The notes: generated by a model from the sequence alone, not told the origin. Positions 44,361 to 53,160 are shown, counted from the stretch's first letter. The stretch: 64,000 bases of DNA from CAZEHS01 sp964649745 (GCA_964649745.1 CAZYQI010000002.1:62001-126000), one strand, 5' to 3'. A program made the numbers and translations.

Positions 44361-44783
44361 ATGTACGACACTAAGCACGAGATGGGCACGGACCATGAAA
44401 CCGGTGTGCATCGCAAACATACAGCAAAGAACAAGCAGAAGAAAACCATAAAGCGGGGGATCCTCTATATTCTCATCATCGTTCTATGCGGTGTGGCCTG
44501 GTGGCAGATCACTCTGAGGGGATATGAACTGGCGAAAGCCTATATGGATCAGTCTGTTCAGGCAGTCAGGCAGGAGAACGCTGTCAGTGTGCAGGAACTT
44601 CAAGGGCGTATCGATGTTTTGGGCGAGGAAATGGCACAGCTCAGACAAAGCTTGAGCAGCGCAGGCAGCTCCATCAGTAATTCGGCTACAGTCCAACAGC
44701 GGATAGATGAACGACTAAGCAATCTGGACAAACAGCTGAAGGATCTTGAAAGCAGTCTGAAGGTTCTGAAGGAGGCGCCCTGA
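44361..44783 (+). CDS. Small membrane protein with coiled coil
   Basis: A 140-residue protein. A basic, His/Lys-rich N-terminus (1-30), one membrane segment (about 32-52, GILYILIIVLCGVAWWQI) and a predicted outside coiled coil (about 65-138; QELQGRIDVLGEEMAQLRQS). ATG 44361 is chosen for CAGGAGGG. Its stop overlaps the start of the NAGPA-family gene, so the two products likely act together at the envelope. No family was recognised. Confidence 0.7.
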   Translation: MYDTKHEMGTDHETGVHRKHTAKNKQKKTIKRGILYILIIVLCGVAWWQITLRGYELAKAYMDQSVQAVRQENAVSVQELQGRIDVLGEEMAQLRQSLSSAGSSISNSATVQQRIDERLSNLDKQLKDLESSLKVLKEAP

Positions 44784-45844
44784 TGAAATTCAGGCCCTTC
44801 ATCATTGTTAACCTGTTCCTGCTCTTCCTGGCAGCACCCTTTGTATCCCTCCTGCTGGCTGCCAGAGACTCAGGAGCGGAACTGAATAAAATGATCATGG
44901 ATACCGCCCCTTTTTCAGAAAAACTGTCTGAAATCGAAGTGGATATGAGCGCCTTGGGCGAGGATATCAACGCCTTAGGCGTGCTGGCTGCCAAGGAAGA
45001 AGAAGCGTTCTCCTCTCAGGACGAAAAACTTGGGAATTTGGCAAATCAAAGCGCCACCCAGCGGAAGCTTTCCGACGACATTTACGAGCAAAGGATACTG
45101 GATGTGTTGGGGCCGGCCATCGCCACCCATATTTCCGACCGCACGGAGGTTAAGGTATTCAAGCTGGATGAACTGGGCTATCGAGGCGTAATTGCAAAGG
45201 TTAAGCTTTTTGACCCCAAGGCCTTCAAGGTTGTGCTGGGGAAAAGCAGGCTGGGTGAGCTGGAAACCACCTCTGCGGCGGCGAAACGGAATAAGGCGAT
45301 CCTTGCCATCAACGGCGGGGGTTTTTATAAGGAAACACGGAATGGGAAGCCCTATGCGCGGCTTATCGGAAATACCGTGATTAACGGAAAATTGGTGGAG
45401 CCCTTTAACGGTTATCCGGGGGATTTGTTCATTGCGGGTATTGATAAAAACGGCAGTGTTATTGGAAACGTTCCTAAGACCGAAAAGGAATTGATGAAGC
45501 TTAAGCCCTACATGGGGGTTAGCTTTATCCCGGTTTTGCTTCAGAACGGCGAAAAGATTAATATTCCGGCCAAATGGATGACGACCAAGCAACCCCGAAC
45601 CATGATCGGGAAATATGCCAATGACGACCTGATTTTCATCGTCATTGATGGCAGACGAAATGACTGGAGTGTGGGAATTACCCTTGAAAAACTCCAGGAC
45701 AAGCTGCTGGATCTCGGAGTAAAATCCGCTTATAATCTGGATGGCGGCGGTTCCTCTGCCATGTACTTCAATGGCAAGCTGCTTAATAAACCATCGGACG
45801 GCAAGGAGCGGCCTGTAGTGAATAATATTCTTGTTATGCCCTAA
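44783..45844 (+). CDS. Phosphodiester glycosidase (NAGPA) family exported protein
   Basis: A 353-residue protein with an N-terminal signal or anchor (FIIVNLFLLFLAAPFVSLLLA) and a helical linker (30-100). The C-terminal domain (about 150-353) is the NAGPA type (PF09992): AINGGGFY (near 174), MIGKYANDDLIFIVIDGRRN and the hallmark YNLDGGGSSAMYFNGK. Bacterial members are thought to cleave phosphodiester-linked sugars in wall polymers or exopolysaccharide; the substrate here is unknown. The start overlaps the preceding membrane protein gene. The partner's coiled coil and the linker may pair (inference). Confidence 0.85.
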   Translation: MKFRPFIIVNLFLLFLAAPFVSLLLAARDSGAELNKMIMDTAPFSEKLSEIEVDMSALGEDINALGVLAAKEEEAFSSQDEKLGNLANQSATQRKLSDDIYEQRILDVLGPAIATHISDRTEVKVFKLDELGYRGVIAKVKLFDPKAFKVVLGKSRLGELETTSAAAKRNKAILAINGGGFYKETRNGKPYARLIGNTVINGKLVEPFNGYPGDLFIAGIDKNGSVIGNVPKTEKELMKLKPYMGVSFIPVLLQNGEKINIPAKWMTTKQPRTMIGKYANDDLIFIVIDGRRNDWSVGITLEKLQDKLLDLGVKSAYNLDGGGSSAMYFNGKLLNKPSDGKERPVVNNILVMP

Positions 45845-45880
45845 GAAAGTCGGTGCTCCCAGAGCCCCGGCTTTCTCTTC
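45844..45880 (+). terminator. Terminator after the NAGPA-family gene
   Basis: AGAAAGTCGGTGCTC pairs with GAGCCCCGGCTTTCT, followed by CTTCTTG. Its T run is interrupted. A -10-like TATAAT (45902-45907) for the next gene follows. Confidence 0.7.
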
Positions 45881-45947
45881 TTGCATGAGGGATAAATGGT
45901 GTATAATAAAGCCATCCGCTTTAATGCACAGATTTCTGGAGGCTGCC

Positions 45948-46913
45948 ATGCATCTGACTAACTGGACGGAATCCGCTGATGTTCTATTCGGTTTACCCCT
46001 GATTCTTTCCCTGTTCGTAATCCTGGCAATGAAAAGAACAGTGGACATGAAGAATAGAAGGCTGAAAGAGCAGGAGACCCATAATGAAACCATGGAAAGA
46101 CAACTCCATGACCGGCAATGGCTCCAGCAAGAGTCGCTTTTAAGCATGTCCCATGAACTAAGAACACCAATCAATGTTATACTCAGCGCCCTTCAGCTGC
46201 AGGAGGACTCCGAAAAGGCTGACAGTGTTGAAGAGCTTCAGGCGCGAAACAAGCGTATATGTTCCCTTATTAAAAGTAACAGCTATCGTTTGCTGCGGGT
46301 AATCAACAACCTGATTGATATCAACCGTATTGAAGCCAAAGCCATTATAATCGGGCAGGAGTCGGTGAACATCGGGTTGGAAACGCGAAAGGTCTTTGAG
46401 GCGGTAAAGCCGTGGTTTGAGAAGAAAGCGGTTCGGCTCAGTTTTGAAGAGGTGGATCTCAACCTGGGTACGGTTTGTGACCCTTCGGTCTTTGAACAGA
46501 TCCTGCTGAATCTTCTGTCCAATGCCCTTAAATTCACCCCGGAGGGGGGAGATGTTCTGATCACGGCCCTTCGTAACCGGATTTCCGGGGATATTGTTGT
46601 CGCTGTCAAGGATTCCGGTATCGGGATTCCTCTGGACAGTCAGCAGCGTATTTTTGAAAAGTTTGTCAGACTGGAGCACGATTTGGTTCAAAACACGGAA
46701 GGGAACGGATCCGGTCTGGCCATTGTGAAGGGGCTCATTGAGATGGAAGGCGGCTCGGTTCAGGTGGTCAGTGCTGCCGGAAAGGGGGCGGAGTTCAGAA
46801 TCAGATATCCGGTGCGGGACAATGTAATGAAGAACACGAATCAGGGCATCGTTCACAGGGAAACCCTGGAATACAGGGTGTTGATGGAATTTTCGGAAAT
46901 ACTTCAGGATTAG
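45948..46913 (+). CDS. Histidine kinase with a single membrane anchor
   Basis: A 321-residue kinase. One membrane segment (about 12-28, LPLILSLFVILAM), then HisKA with MSHELRTPINVILSAL (His near residue 67) and HATPase with NLLSNALKFTPEGG, DSGIGIPLD and GSGLAIVKGLIEMEGG. There is no obvious sensor domain, so it may sense through a partner. ATG 45948 with GGAGG is preferred; the longer frame runs back through the promoter. It lies 18 bp before the GlnK-like kinase gene, so two kinases are encoded next to one regulator. Confidence 0.88.
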   Translation: MHLTNWTESADVLFGLPLILSLFVILAMKRTVDMKNRRLKEQETHNETMERQLHDRQWLQQESLLSMSHELRTPINVILSALQLQEDSEKADSVEELQARNKRICSLIKSNSYRLLRVINNLIDINRIEAKAIIIGQESVNIGLETRKVFEAVKPWFEKKAVRLSFEEVDLNLGTVCDPSVFEQILLNLLSNALKFTPEGGDVLITALRNRISGDIVVAVKDSGIGIPLDSQQRIFEKFVRLEHDLVQNTEGNGSGLAIVKGLIEMEGGSVQVVSAAGKGAEFRIRYPVRDNVMKNTNQGIVHRETLEYRVLMEFSEILQD

Positions 46914-46931
46914 CAGGGAGAAGCAGGAACT

Positions 46932-48200
46932 ATGAAGAATGTCCGTCGGATGCTGATGATATCAGCCATTGTGGCCCTGGGAACAACATTTTCACTTGAT
47001 TTCTTTATGGAAGGGTTCATTATCACCCTGTCGATTATCCTGCTGCCGCTGCTTCTATTTGCATACGAACCTCTGGAGCCCATGGCAACATGTCTTTTTG
47101 TGTCGGTGATTTCCCCGGGATTCCGCATGGTGCTAACCTATCTTGCCACCCATAACATCGGTTATGCCTTTATTCGGGAAGTGCCTTCCAGTGCGTTTTA
47201 TGTGGTTTATGGGATTGTGTTTTCCCTGGGATATGGGTACACGGGAAAAAGAAACATCACCCGGCTGATCATCACGGTTCTGTTGGCGGATTTTCTGTCA
47301 AATCTGGCAGAGGTGTGCATACGCAGCAGTATAGTTGGGCTAGAATTCCAAGTGGTTAAGGCGCTTCTCCTTATTGCGTTGCTTCGAACACTGATTGTAG
47401 CGGTGGGGGTCATTGCGCTGAAGACATATCGGTCCTTCCTGTCCCGTGAAGAGCACGAGGCCCGTTACCGCAGACTTCTTATGCTGATGTCCAGCTACAA
47501 AAGCGAAATATATTTTATGAACATGAATATGAAGAACATCGAAAGCATCATGGGGAAGTCCTTTCGTGCATACCGTATAGCGGAGGAAACAGGGGCAGCG
47601 GATGAACTTCGGGTTCTGGCGCTGGACATTTCCAAGGACGTTCATGAGATCAAGAAGGATTATATACGCGTAATAAAGGGTCTCGAAGATATGTCCGAAA
47701 CCCGAATGGAGCTTAAGCCTATGAACATTCAGGATCTGGTGAGCCTACTCCTGGATTCTCTCAGAGAAACGGCTGAGCCCGGCCATTTGGCTGTGGATGT
47801 GGTGTCGAAGATTGAGACGGAATTCAGGGTGGGAGAACACTTCTACCTGATGTCTGTCATGCGGAATCTGGTTGTAAATGCATTGGAGGCCTGTGAGGGG
47901 AAGCCGGATGCCAGGGTAGAGCTGGCAGTGGCCGAAGTGGAGGATTTCCTGACCATTTCGGTAAAGGACAATGGATATGGCATAAGAATTACAGATCTTG
48001 ATTATATCTTTAACCCGGGATTTTCCACCAAGTACGATCCGGAATCCGGGAACATGAGCCGGGGATTGGGTCTTACCTTAGTTAAGGAAATGGTGGAGAT
48101 GCATTTCGGCGGAACCATTTCAGTTGGTTCTGTCTATGGTAACCATACTGTTTTTAATGTCAGCATTCCAAAGGTGAAACTGGAGGGAAACCCGGCATGA
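46932..48200 (+). CDS. GlnK-like sensor histidine kinase
   Basis: A 422-residue kinase. About six N-terminal membrane segments (5-175) form the sensor. The dimerisation helix holds LDISKDVHEIKKDYIRVIKG, with the His near residue 237 as candidate phospho-acceptor; this differs from the standard SHELRTP box and matches the YcbA/GlnK group of Bacillus. HATPase follows with NLVVNALEACEG, DNGYGIRI and SRGLGLTLVKEM. It overlaps the regulator gene by 4 bp. In Bacillus the pair responds to glutamine; that role here is by homology only. Confidence 0.82.
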   Translation: MKNVRRMLMISAIVALGTTFSLDFFMEGFIITLSIILLPLLLFAYEPLEPMATCLFVSVISPGFRMVLTYLATHNIGYAFIREVPSSAFYVVYGIVFSLGYGYTGKRNITRLIITVLLADFLSNLAEVCIRSSIVGLEFQVVKALLLIALLRTLIVAVGVIALKTYRSFLSREEHEARYRRLLMLMSSYKSEIYFMNMNMKNIESIMGKSFRAYRIAEETGAADELRVLALDISKDVHEIKKDYIRVIKGLEDMSETRMELKPMNIQDLVSLLLDSLRETAEPGHLAVDVVSKIETEFRVGEHFYLMSVMRNLVVNALEACEGKPDARVELAVAEVEDFLTISVKDNGYGIRITDLDYIFNPGFSTKYDPESGNMSRGLGLTLVKEMVEMHFGGTISVGSVYGNHTVFNVSIPKVKLEGNPA

Positions 48201-49027
48201 GATTCTGTATAATTGACGATGATCCCAATGTGGTTCAGATGCTCTCCAACATCATTGATGACCGGGAGCTGGGTACGGTGGTTGGGCGGGCCAATGATGG
48301 CGAGGCCTCCTTGGAGCTGGTGAAAGCGCTTCAACCGGAGGTTGTGCTTATCGATTACCTGATGCCCAAACGGGACGGTTCCTCTGTGGTGCGCACCATC
48401 AAGGAAAGCTTGCCGGGGATCCGTTTTATTCTGATATCTCAGGTGACAGATAAGGAAATGGTGGCTCATTCCTACATGGCGGGGATCGATTTCTTTATCA
48501 GCAAGCCCATCAACGTCATTGAGGTGGAGAATGTCATCCGGTCTGTCACGGAAAAGATCAAGATGGAACAGACCATTGCCAACATACGGGGTATGCTGGC
48601 GCCCAAGGTAGAAGCTTCAGACAAGGAAGGCCCCAGAGTTAACCGGATCAAAATGATTTTAGGCCAGGTGGGGGTTTTGGGAGAAAAAGGATCCTACGAT
48701 ATCATGAATGTCTGCGATTATGCGCTTCGCCATCATCTTCACAACGGAATTCTGGATCTCAATGCCATCTGTGACAGGCTGGATGATAATCCGAAGATAC
48801 TGAAGCAACGGATACGGCGTGCGGTTTATCATGGATTGACCAATGTTGCCAACACAGGGATAGAAGACTATACCAACGAGCACTTTATCAAATTTGCCGG
48901 TACGCTTTTTGATTTTGAGAACGTCCGTGCTGAAATGGACTTTATTCGAGGAAAACGGCAGGAAGGGGGCCGGGTGAATATCAATAAATTCATTGAAGGT
49001 CTGCTGCTTCAGAGTGAAATGGAATAG
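48197..49027 (+). CDS. GlnL/YcbB-type response regulator
   Basis: A 276-residue regulator. The receiver (1-118) has IIDDD at residues 5-9, phospho-acceptor Asp near 53 (VVLIDYLMPKRDG) and Lys (FFISKPINV). The C-terminal half (about 145-270) is the YcbB output domain (PF08664), including GSYDIMNVCDYALRHH, LKQRIRRAV and DFENVRAEMDFI, and not a winged helix. The ATG overlaps the kinase stop codon (ATGA). The 3' end overlaps the converging sigma-54 activator gene by 19 bp. Targets are unknown; glutamine uptake genes are typical in Bacillus. Confidence 0.85.
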   Translation: MRFCIIDDDPNVVQMLSNIIDDRELGTVVGRANDGEASLELVKALQPEVVLIDYLMPKRDGSSVVRTIKESLPGIRFILISQVTDKEMVAHSYMAGIDFFISKPINVIEVENVIRSVTEKIKMEQTIANIRGMLAPKVEASDKEGPRVNRIKMILGQVGVLGEKGSYDIMNVCDYALRHHLHNGILDLNAICDRLDDNPKILKQRIRRAVYHGLTNVANTGIEDYTNEHFIKFAGTLFDFENVRAEMDFIRGKRQEGGRVNINKFIEGLLLQSEME

Positions 49028-50745
49028 CTCTCAAGTTTTTTATAAAGCCCGGCCCGGCTGATCCCCAGCAGGGCCGCGGCTTTTTTCTTATTGCCTCCGG
49101 TTTCCTTAAGGGCTTTGAGGATGAGATCCTTTTCAATCTCTCCGGTGGCGGTGTGAAGATTCGCATCCACGGAATATCCCAAGGCTGAAACCGCCGTCTG
49201 CTTAGAAGGAATTTCAGTACGTATATATTCCGGGAGAAGAGACTCCTTGATATACAGGTCGTTTTCCAGGAGATTGAGGGCCCGTTCCAGTATGTTCTCC
49301 AACTCTCTCACATTGCCTGGCCAGGAATAGTCCTGAAGGGCGTTCATCGCTTCGGGGGTAAACCCGTATACAATAAGATCCATGCGCTGAGTTAACTTCC
49401 GAAGAATCTCGTTGGCGATATCGGGGATCTCTTCTTTGCGCTCCCGCAGAGGGGTCAGGTTCAGACGCATGACATTAAGGCGGTAATAGAGATCCCCCCG
49501 GAATTTTCCCTCCTGCACCTGGGCCTCCACATTCTGATTGGTGGCGGCAATGACCCTTGCATCAATTTTTATCGGCGTATCACCGCCGACCCGGTCCAGT
49601 TCTTTCTCCTGGAGCACCCTCAGTAGCTTAGCCTGCATTTCAAGGGGCATATCGCCGATTTCATCCAGAAAGATGGTGCCGGTATTGGCCAGTTCAAACT
49701 TGCCTTTTTTTCCTTGTTTGCGGGCGCCGCTGAAGGCCCCGTGTTCATAACCAAACAGCTCTGATTCTAATAGCTCGGAGGGGATTGCCGCGCAGTTGAT
49801 GGTGATAAAAGGCTTGCTGCTTCGGGGACTGGCACTGTGCACGGCATGGGCGAACAGTTCTTTGCCGGTGCCGCTGTCGCCGATGATCAGGACATTGGAA
49901 TCTGTCTGGGCAGCCTTCTGGGCCATTTTCACGGCCATGAGGGTGGATGGACTGTCGCCTATGATGTTCTCAAAGGAATACTTTGCAGTGGAATCCGGGG
50001 AAGAATCCTCTGGGTGTGTCTGAACCTTTTTCTGGAGCTTTGAGAGCTTATTGAACAGGGTATAGAAGTCGTCGATATCTTTAAAGGTTGATTTGCCAAC
50101 GGCGCCAACCACAATGCCGTTTTGGATAATGGGAATCCGGCTGACGATCATTTTATTTCCCCGGATCAGATGAACATCGTCCATCTCGGGGATGCCGGTT
50201 TCAATAACCTGGTGCATCCGTGTGTTTTCAATCACCTCGGTTACGTGTTTACCCTCCGGGGAAGGATGTTGGAGAAACTCCTTGTAGGGTCGGCTCATGG
50301 TGGTGATGATTCCGTTTTGGTCTACGATGACAATCCAGTCGTTGACATTGTTCATGATGGTATCCAAGGCGTCGAAATAAAAGAAGGTGTCACTTTCTTT
50401 TGCCTTAAGGGTTTGGTGTGTGCGGAGGTCGTTAAGCTGAATGCAAAGGGAATTTTCACCAGTGGCTGAATTGGTGGCCGGGTAAAAGCTCACACTCAGC
50501 TCCGTGTCTTTGTAAATAAAACGATGTTCCGGAAATGGTTTGTTCTTGTCCATGGCGATGGCGCCTTTGGAAAACTCATTGCTTACCCAGATCAGAGGTT
50601 TTCGCATCAGCTCCCGTTCGGTTATATCCAGAAGGGTCAGGGCCCGAAGATTCGCATAAAGAACGTTCAGCTTGGAATCGGTGATGATAATCCCCTCATG
50701 GAGGGTATTTGCAGCGGTAATCAGCGAAGAAAGAAGCGAGTCCAT
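49009..50745 (-). CDS. PAS-containing sigma-54-dependent transcriptional activator
   Basis: A 578-residue enhancer-binding protein. Two PAS-like sensory domains (about 1-110 and 125-235), AAA+ domain (about 262-490) with Walker A GDSGTGKE near residue 288, Walker B TIFLDEIGD and an arginine-finger region, and a Fis-type HTH (about 530-575; KKKAAALLGISRAGLYKKL). The sigma-54-contact loop reads GAFSGA and not GAFTGA, a tolerated variant in some clostridial proteins. ATG 50745 has AAGGAGA. By position and promoter type it likely controls the flanking fabG and bcd-etf genes. Confidence 0.9.
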   Translation of the reverse strand: MDSLLSSLITAANTLHEGIIITDSKLNVLYANLRALTLLDITERELMRKPLIWVSNEFSKGAIAMDKNKPFPEHRFIYKDTELSVSFYPATNSATGENSLCIQLNDLRTHQTLKAKESDTFFYFDALDTIMNNVNDWIVIVDQNGIITTMSRPYKEFLQHPSPEGKHVTEVIENTRMHQVIETGIPEMDDVHLIRGNKMIVSRIPIIQNGIVVGAVGKSTFKDIDDFYTLFNKLSKLQKKVQTHPEDSSPDSTAKYSFENIIGDSPSTLMAVKMAQKAAQTDSNVLIIGDSGTGKELFAHAVHSASPRSSKPFITINCAAIPSELLESELFGYEHGAFSGARKQGKKGKFELANTGTIFLDEIGDMPLEMQAKLLRVLQEKELDRVGGDTPIKIDARVIAATNQNVEAQVQEGKFRGDLYYRLNVMRLNLTPLRERKEEIPDIANEILRKLTQRMDLIVYGFTPEAMNALQDYSWPGNVRELENILERALNLLENDLYIKESLLPEYIRTEIPSKQTAVSALGYSVDANLHTATGEIEKDLILKALKETGGNKKKAAALLGISRAGLYKKLESYSISL

Positions 50746-50813
50746 GGGATTCTCCTTATGATGTAAAGACCTGCTTCCACTTTATCAGATTATAGTGTCC
50801 ATGCAAATAGAAA

Positions 50814-50852
50814 CGCGACAAAAGTGTCTACAAAGTTTACACTTTTGTCGCG
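50814..50852 (-). terminator. 14-bp inverted repeat between fabG and the activator gene
   Basis: CGCGACAAAAGTGT and ACACTTTTGTCGCG pair perfectly around 11 bases. On the minus strand the stem is followed by TTTCTATTT, so it can terminate fabG. The arms also contain AGTGTCTAC, the motif seen at the acyl-CoA promoters, so an operator role is possible. Confidence 0.65.
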
Positions 50853-50886
50853 CCCTCTATTGTGTGTGTTGTGAAGGAGTGTACGC

Positions 50887-51624
50887 TTACAGAACAACGC
50901 CGCCGTCGAGGCTGAGCACGCTGCCGGTGGTAAAGGAGGATTCGTCGGAAGCCAGGTAGATGTAGGCGTAACCCACATCCTCGGGAGAACCGAGCTTTTT
51001 CAGCGGGGATTTCTCTTTCATGGATTCCAGTGCTTTTTCAGGCATCTTGGCAGTCATTTCTGTCATGATAAAGCCTGGAGCCACTGCATTTACACGGATG
51101 TTATACTTGCCAAGCTCCTTAGCCCAGGTCTTGGTCATGCCGATGATGCCCCATTTGGTTGCAGCGTAGTTGGACTGTCCGAAATTCCCGTAAAGGCCGA
51201 CCACGGAAGCTGTGTTGATGATGACGCCGCCTTTTTCAGTCATGAGCTTAGCTCCTGCCTGGCCTACGTTAAAGGCCCCCTTGAGGTTGGTGTTGATAAC
51301 GGAATCCCATTGTTCTTCCGTCATTTTCATCATGGTGGCATCCGCGGTGATACCGGCGTTGTTGATTACAACGTCAATCTTTCCAAAGGTATCCACAGCG
51401 GAAGCGAGAGCTGCATCGACAGAGGCTCTGTCGCTTACATTGCAGGCCAGGCCCAACGCTTTTCCGCCATTGGCGCGAATCTCATCTGCAACGGCTTCCG
51501 CACTGGCGGAACCGGTTGCACAGACGATCATTTCTGCGCCTTCTTTTGCCATCATCAATGCTGCTGTCTTGCCAATGCCTCGGCTGGCGCCGGTGATGAA
51601 TACAGTTTTACCTTTCAGTCTCAT
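50887..51624 (-). CDS. fabG: SDR-family 3-oxoacyl reductase, probable acetoacetyl-CoA reductase
   Basis: A 245-residue short-chain dehydrogenase. NADP-binding TGASRGIG (residues 10-17), NNAGI (near 86), catalytic Ser in NTASVVGLYG, Tyr/Lys in SNYAATKWG (Tyr near 150), and C-terminal GSVLSLDGG. Such proteins reduce 3-oxoacyl-ACP or acetoacetyl-CoA to the (R)-3-hydroxy product. The divergent bcd-etf-maoC operon and the sigma-54 promoter favour the CoA substrate (PhaB-like), not fatty acid synthesis. ATG 51624 has AAAGGAGAG. The reaction assignment is partly contextual. Confidence 0.88.
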   Translation of the reverse strand: MRLKGKTVFITGASRGIGKTAALMMAKEGAEMIVCATGSASAEAVADEIRANGGKALGLACNVSDRASVDAALASAVDTFGKIDVVINNAGITADATMMKMTEEQWDSVINTNLKGAFNVGQAGAKLMTEKGGVIINTASVVGLYGNFGQSNYAATKWGIIGMTKTWAKELGKYNIRVNAVAPGFIMTEMTAKMPEKALESMKEKSPLKKLGSPEDVGYAYIYLASDESSFTTGSVLSLDGGVVL

Positions 51625-51695
51625 TGGGGCTCTCCTTTGGTATTTAAAATTTACATAACTCATTATACCCTCTAAATTGATCGTTAATCTATTGG

Positions 51696-51711
51696 TGCAA
51701 TCCTTGTGCCA
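51696..51711 (-). promoter_or_regulatory. Sigma-54 (-24/-12) promoter of fabG
   Basis: On the minus strand, TGGCAC-AAGGA-TTGCA. It matches the consensus TGGCAC-N5-TTGCW exactly, with 10 bases between the GG and GC pairs. It lies about 72 bp before the start codon. Confidence 0.88.
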
Positions 51712-51780
51712 AAAATAGAATGGTGATGCGAAGGACGAAAGCCTTGCAATGCGCGGATTGTACAAAGGAGCTCAGGGGAA

Positions 51781-51833
51781 AGTGTCCACACGTAAAGACA
51801 GAGTGTCAAGGACGTGTAAAAAAAGTAGACAGT
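51781..51833. promoter_or_regulatory. Candidate enhancer sites for the sigma-54 activator
   Basis: AGTGTCCAC (51781-51789), AGTGTCAAG (51802-51810) and the reverse half-site GTAGACAGT (51825-51833). The same AGTGTCTAC occurs at 50823-50831 and AGTGTCCAT at 50794-50802, upstream of the activator gene. Located between two sigma-54 promoters, at distances usual for enhancer sites. Confidence 0.5.
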
Positions 51834-51951
51834 TTTTCGCTAATTGTGATTAGTGTAACGATAAAGCCGTTAAGGTTAAACTATCACTAAAGTGTTGAAA
51901 ATACAACATGTTAGTATCAAAAACAGGGCTGCTTAGTGAGGGTGTCCAGTT

Positions 51952-51968
51952 TGGCACGGGTCTTGCGA
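51952..51968 (+). promoter_or_regulatory. Sigma-54 (-24/-12) promoter of the bcd-etfBA-maoC operon
   Basis: TGGCAC-GGGTC-TTGCGA. GG (51953) and GC (51965) are separated by 10 bases as required. It lies about 43 bp before the bcd start codon. Confidence 0.88.
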
Positions 51969-52010
51969 TAGGGTTAGTCGTTAAGTTTATAACAGATTTA
52001 GGAGGCTCCT

Positions 52011-53150
52011 ATGCAGTTTGGATTATCCAAAGAACACACGATGCTACGTGAGATGTACCGGAAATTTGCAGAGCAGGAGGTAAAACCTCTTGCAATGGAG
52101 ATCGATGAAGAAGAGCGATTTCCCGAAGAAACAGTTGTAAAGATGGCAAAAGCCGGATTCATGGGGATTCCATTCCCGAAGATTTATGGCGGTGAAGGCG
52201 GCGACAGCCTGGGGTACGCCATGGCGGTTGAAGAGCTTTCAAGGGTTTGCGCAACAACTGGGGTTGTCCTGTCGGCCCATGTGTCCCTGGGATCTGCTCC
52301 GATCTACGAGTTTGGAACGGAAGAACAGAAACAAAAGTTTCTGGTTCCCTTGGCAAAGGGCGAAAAACTGGGGGCCTTTGGTCTTACAGAGCCTAATGCG
52401 GGAACGGATGCCGGTGCTCAGCAGACCACGGCAATCCCGGATGGGGATCATTACATCATCAACGGCAGTAAGATTTTCATCACCAACGGGATCTATGGCG
52501 ATACCTATGTGGTGATGGCCATGACAGACAAGAGTCAGGGCGTTAAGGGAATTTCGGCCTTTGTTATGGAGAAAGGGATGGAGGGATTCACCTTCGGACC
52601 CAAAGAAAAGAAAATGGGAATACGGGGTTCGGCTACCTGTGAGCTGATCTTCGATAATGTACGGGTACCCAAGGAAAACCTCTTGGCCAAGGAAGGACAT
52701 GGCTTTAAAATTGCTATGAAAACCTTGGATGGCGGACGCATCGGCATCGCATCACAGGCTCTGGGTATTGCACAGGGCGCCCTGGACGCTGCTGTTGCCT
52801 ATACAAAGGAGCGGAAGCAGTTCGGGCGGTCTATTTCTCAGTTCCAAAACACTCAGTTTCAGCTGGCGGATATGGCTACACGGGTGGAAGCGGCCCGTAT
52901 GCTGGTGTATAAGGCTGCATGGTGTAAGGATAACGGACTTTCCTATTCCAAAGAAGCGGCCATGGCAAAGCTTTATGCGGCTGAAGCAGCAATGGAAGTC
53001 AGCACCAAGTCTGTACAGCTTCACGGCGGCTACGGTTACACACGGGAATATGAAGTTGAGCGCATGATGCGTGACGCCAAAATCACAGAGATCTATGAAG
53101 GCACCTCAGAGGTCCAACGGATGGTTATCTCTGCGGCGCTCTTGAAATAG
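52011..53150 (+). CDS. bcd: Short-chain (butyryl-)acyl-CoA dehydrogenase
   Basis: A 379-residue flavoenzyme of the acyl-CoA dehydrogenase family. FAD-binding blocks: GAFGLTEPNAGTDAGA (near 125) and KIFITNG (near 155). The catalytic Glu sits near 364 in ITEIYEGTSEVQRMVI. The C-terminal helical segment contains VQLHGGYGYTREYEVERMMRD. With EtfB and EtfA directly downstream it fits the clostridial butyryl-CoA dehydrogenase complex, which reduces crotonyl-CoA and can bifurcate electrons to ferredoxin. Start ATG 52011 follows GGAGG. Chain-length specificity is inferred from context. Confidence 0.9.
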   Translation: MQFGLSKEHTMLREMYRKFAEQEVKPLAMEIDEEERFPEETVVKMAKAGFMGIPFPKIYGGEGGDSLGYAMAVEELSRVCATTGVVLSAHVSLGSAPIYEFGTEEQKQKFLVPLAKGEKLGAFGLTEPNAGTDAGAQQTTAIPDGDHYIINGSKIFITNGIYGDTYVVMAMTDKSQGVKGISAFVMEKGMEGFTFGPKEKKMGIRGSATCELIFDNVRVPKENLLAKEGHGFKIAMKTLDGGRIGIASQALGIAQGALDAAVAYTKERKQFGRSISQFQNTQFQLADMATRVEAARMLVYKAAWCKDNGLSYSKEAAMAKLYAAEAAMEVSTKSVQLHGGYGYTREYEVERMMRDAKITEIYEGTSEVQRMVISAALLK

Positions 53151-53160
53151 GAGGCCATTC

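Larger units (their letters stand above)
51625..52010. promoter_or_regulatory. Divergent regulatory region between fabG and bcd
   Basis: 386 bases without a gene. They hold a minus-strand sigma-54 promoter (51696-51711), a plus-strand one (51952-51968), the AGTGTCCAC-type repeats (51781-51833) and a perfect TGTTG-N6-CAACA inverted repeat (51893-51908). A -10-like GGTATAAT lies on the minus strand near 51668-51661 without a good -35. Confidence 0.8.
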
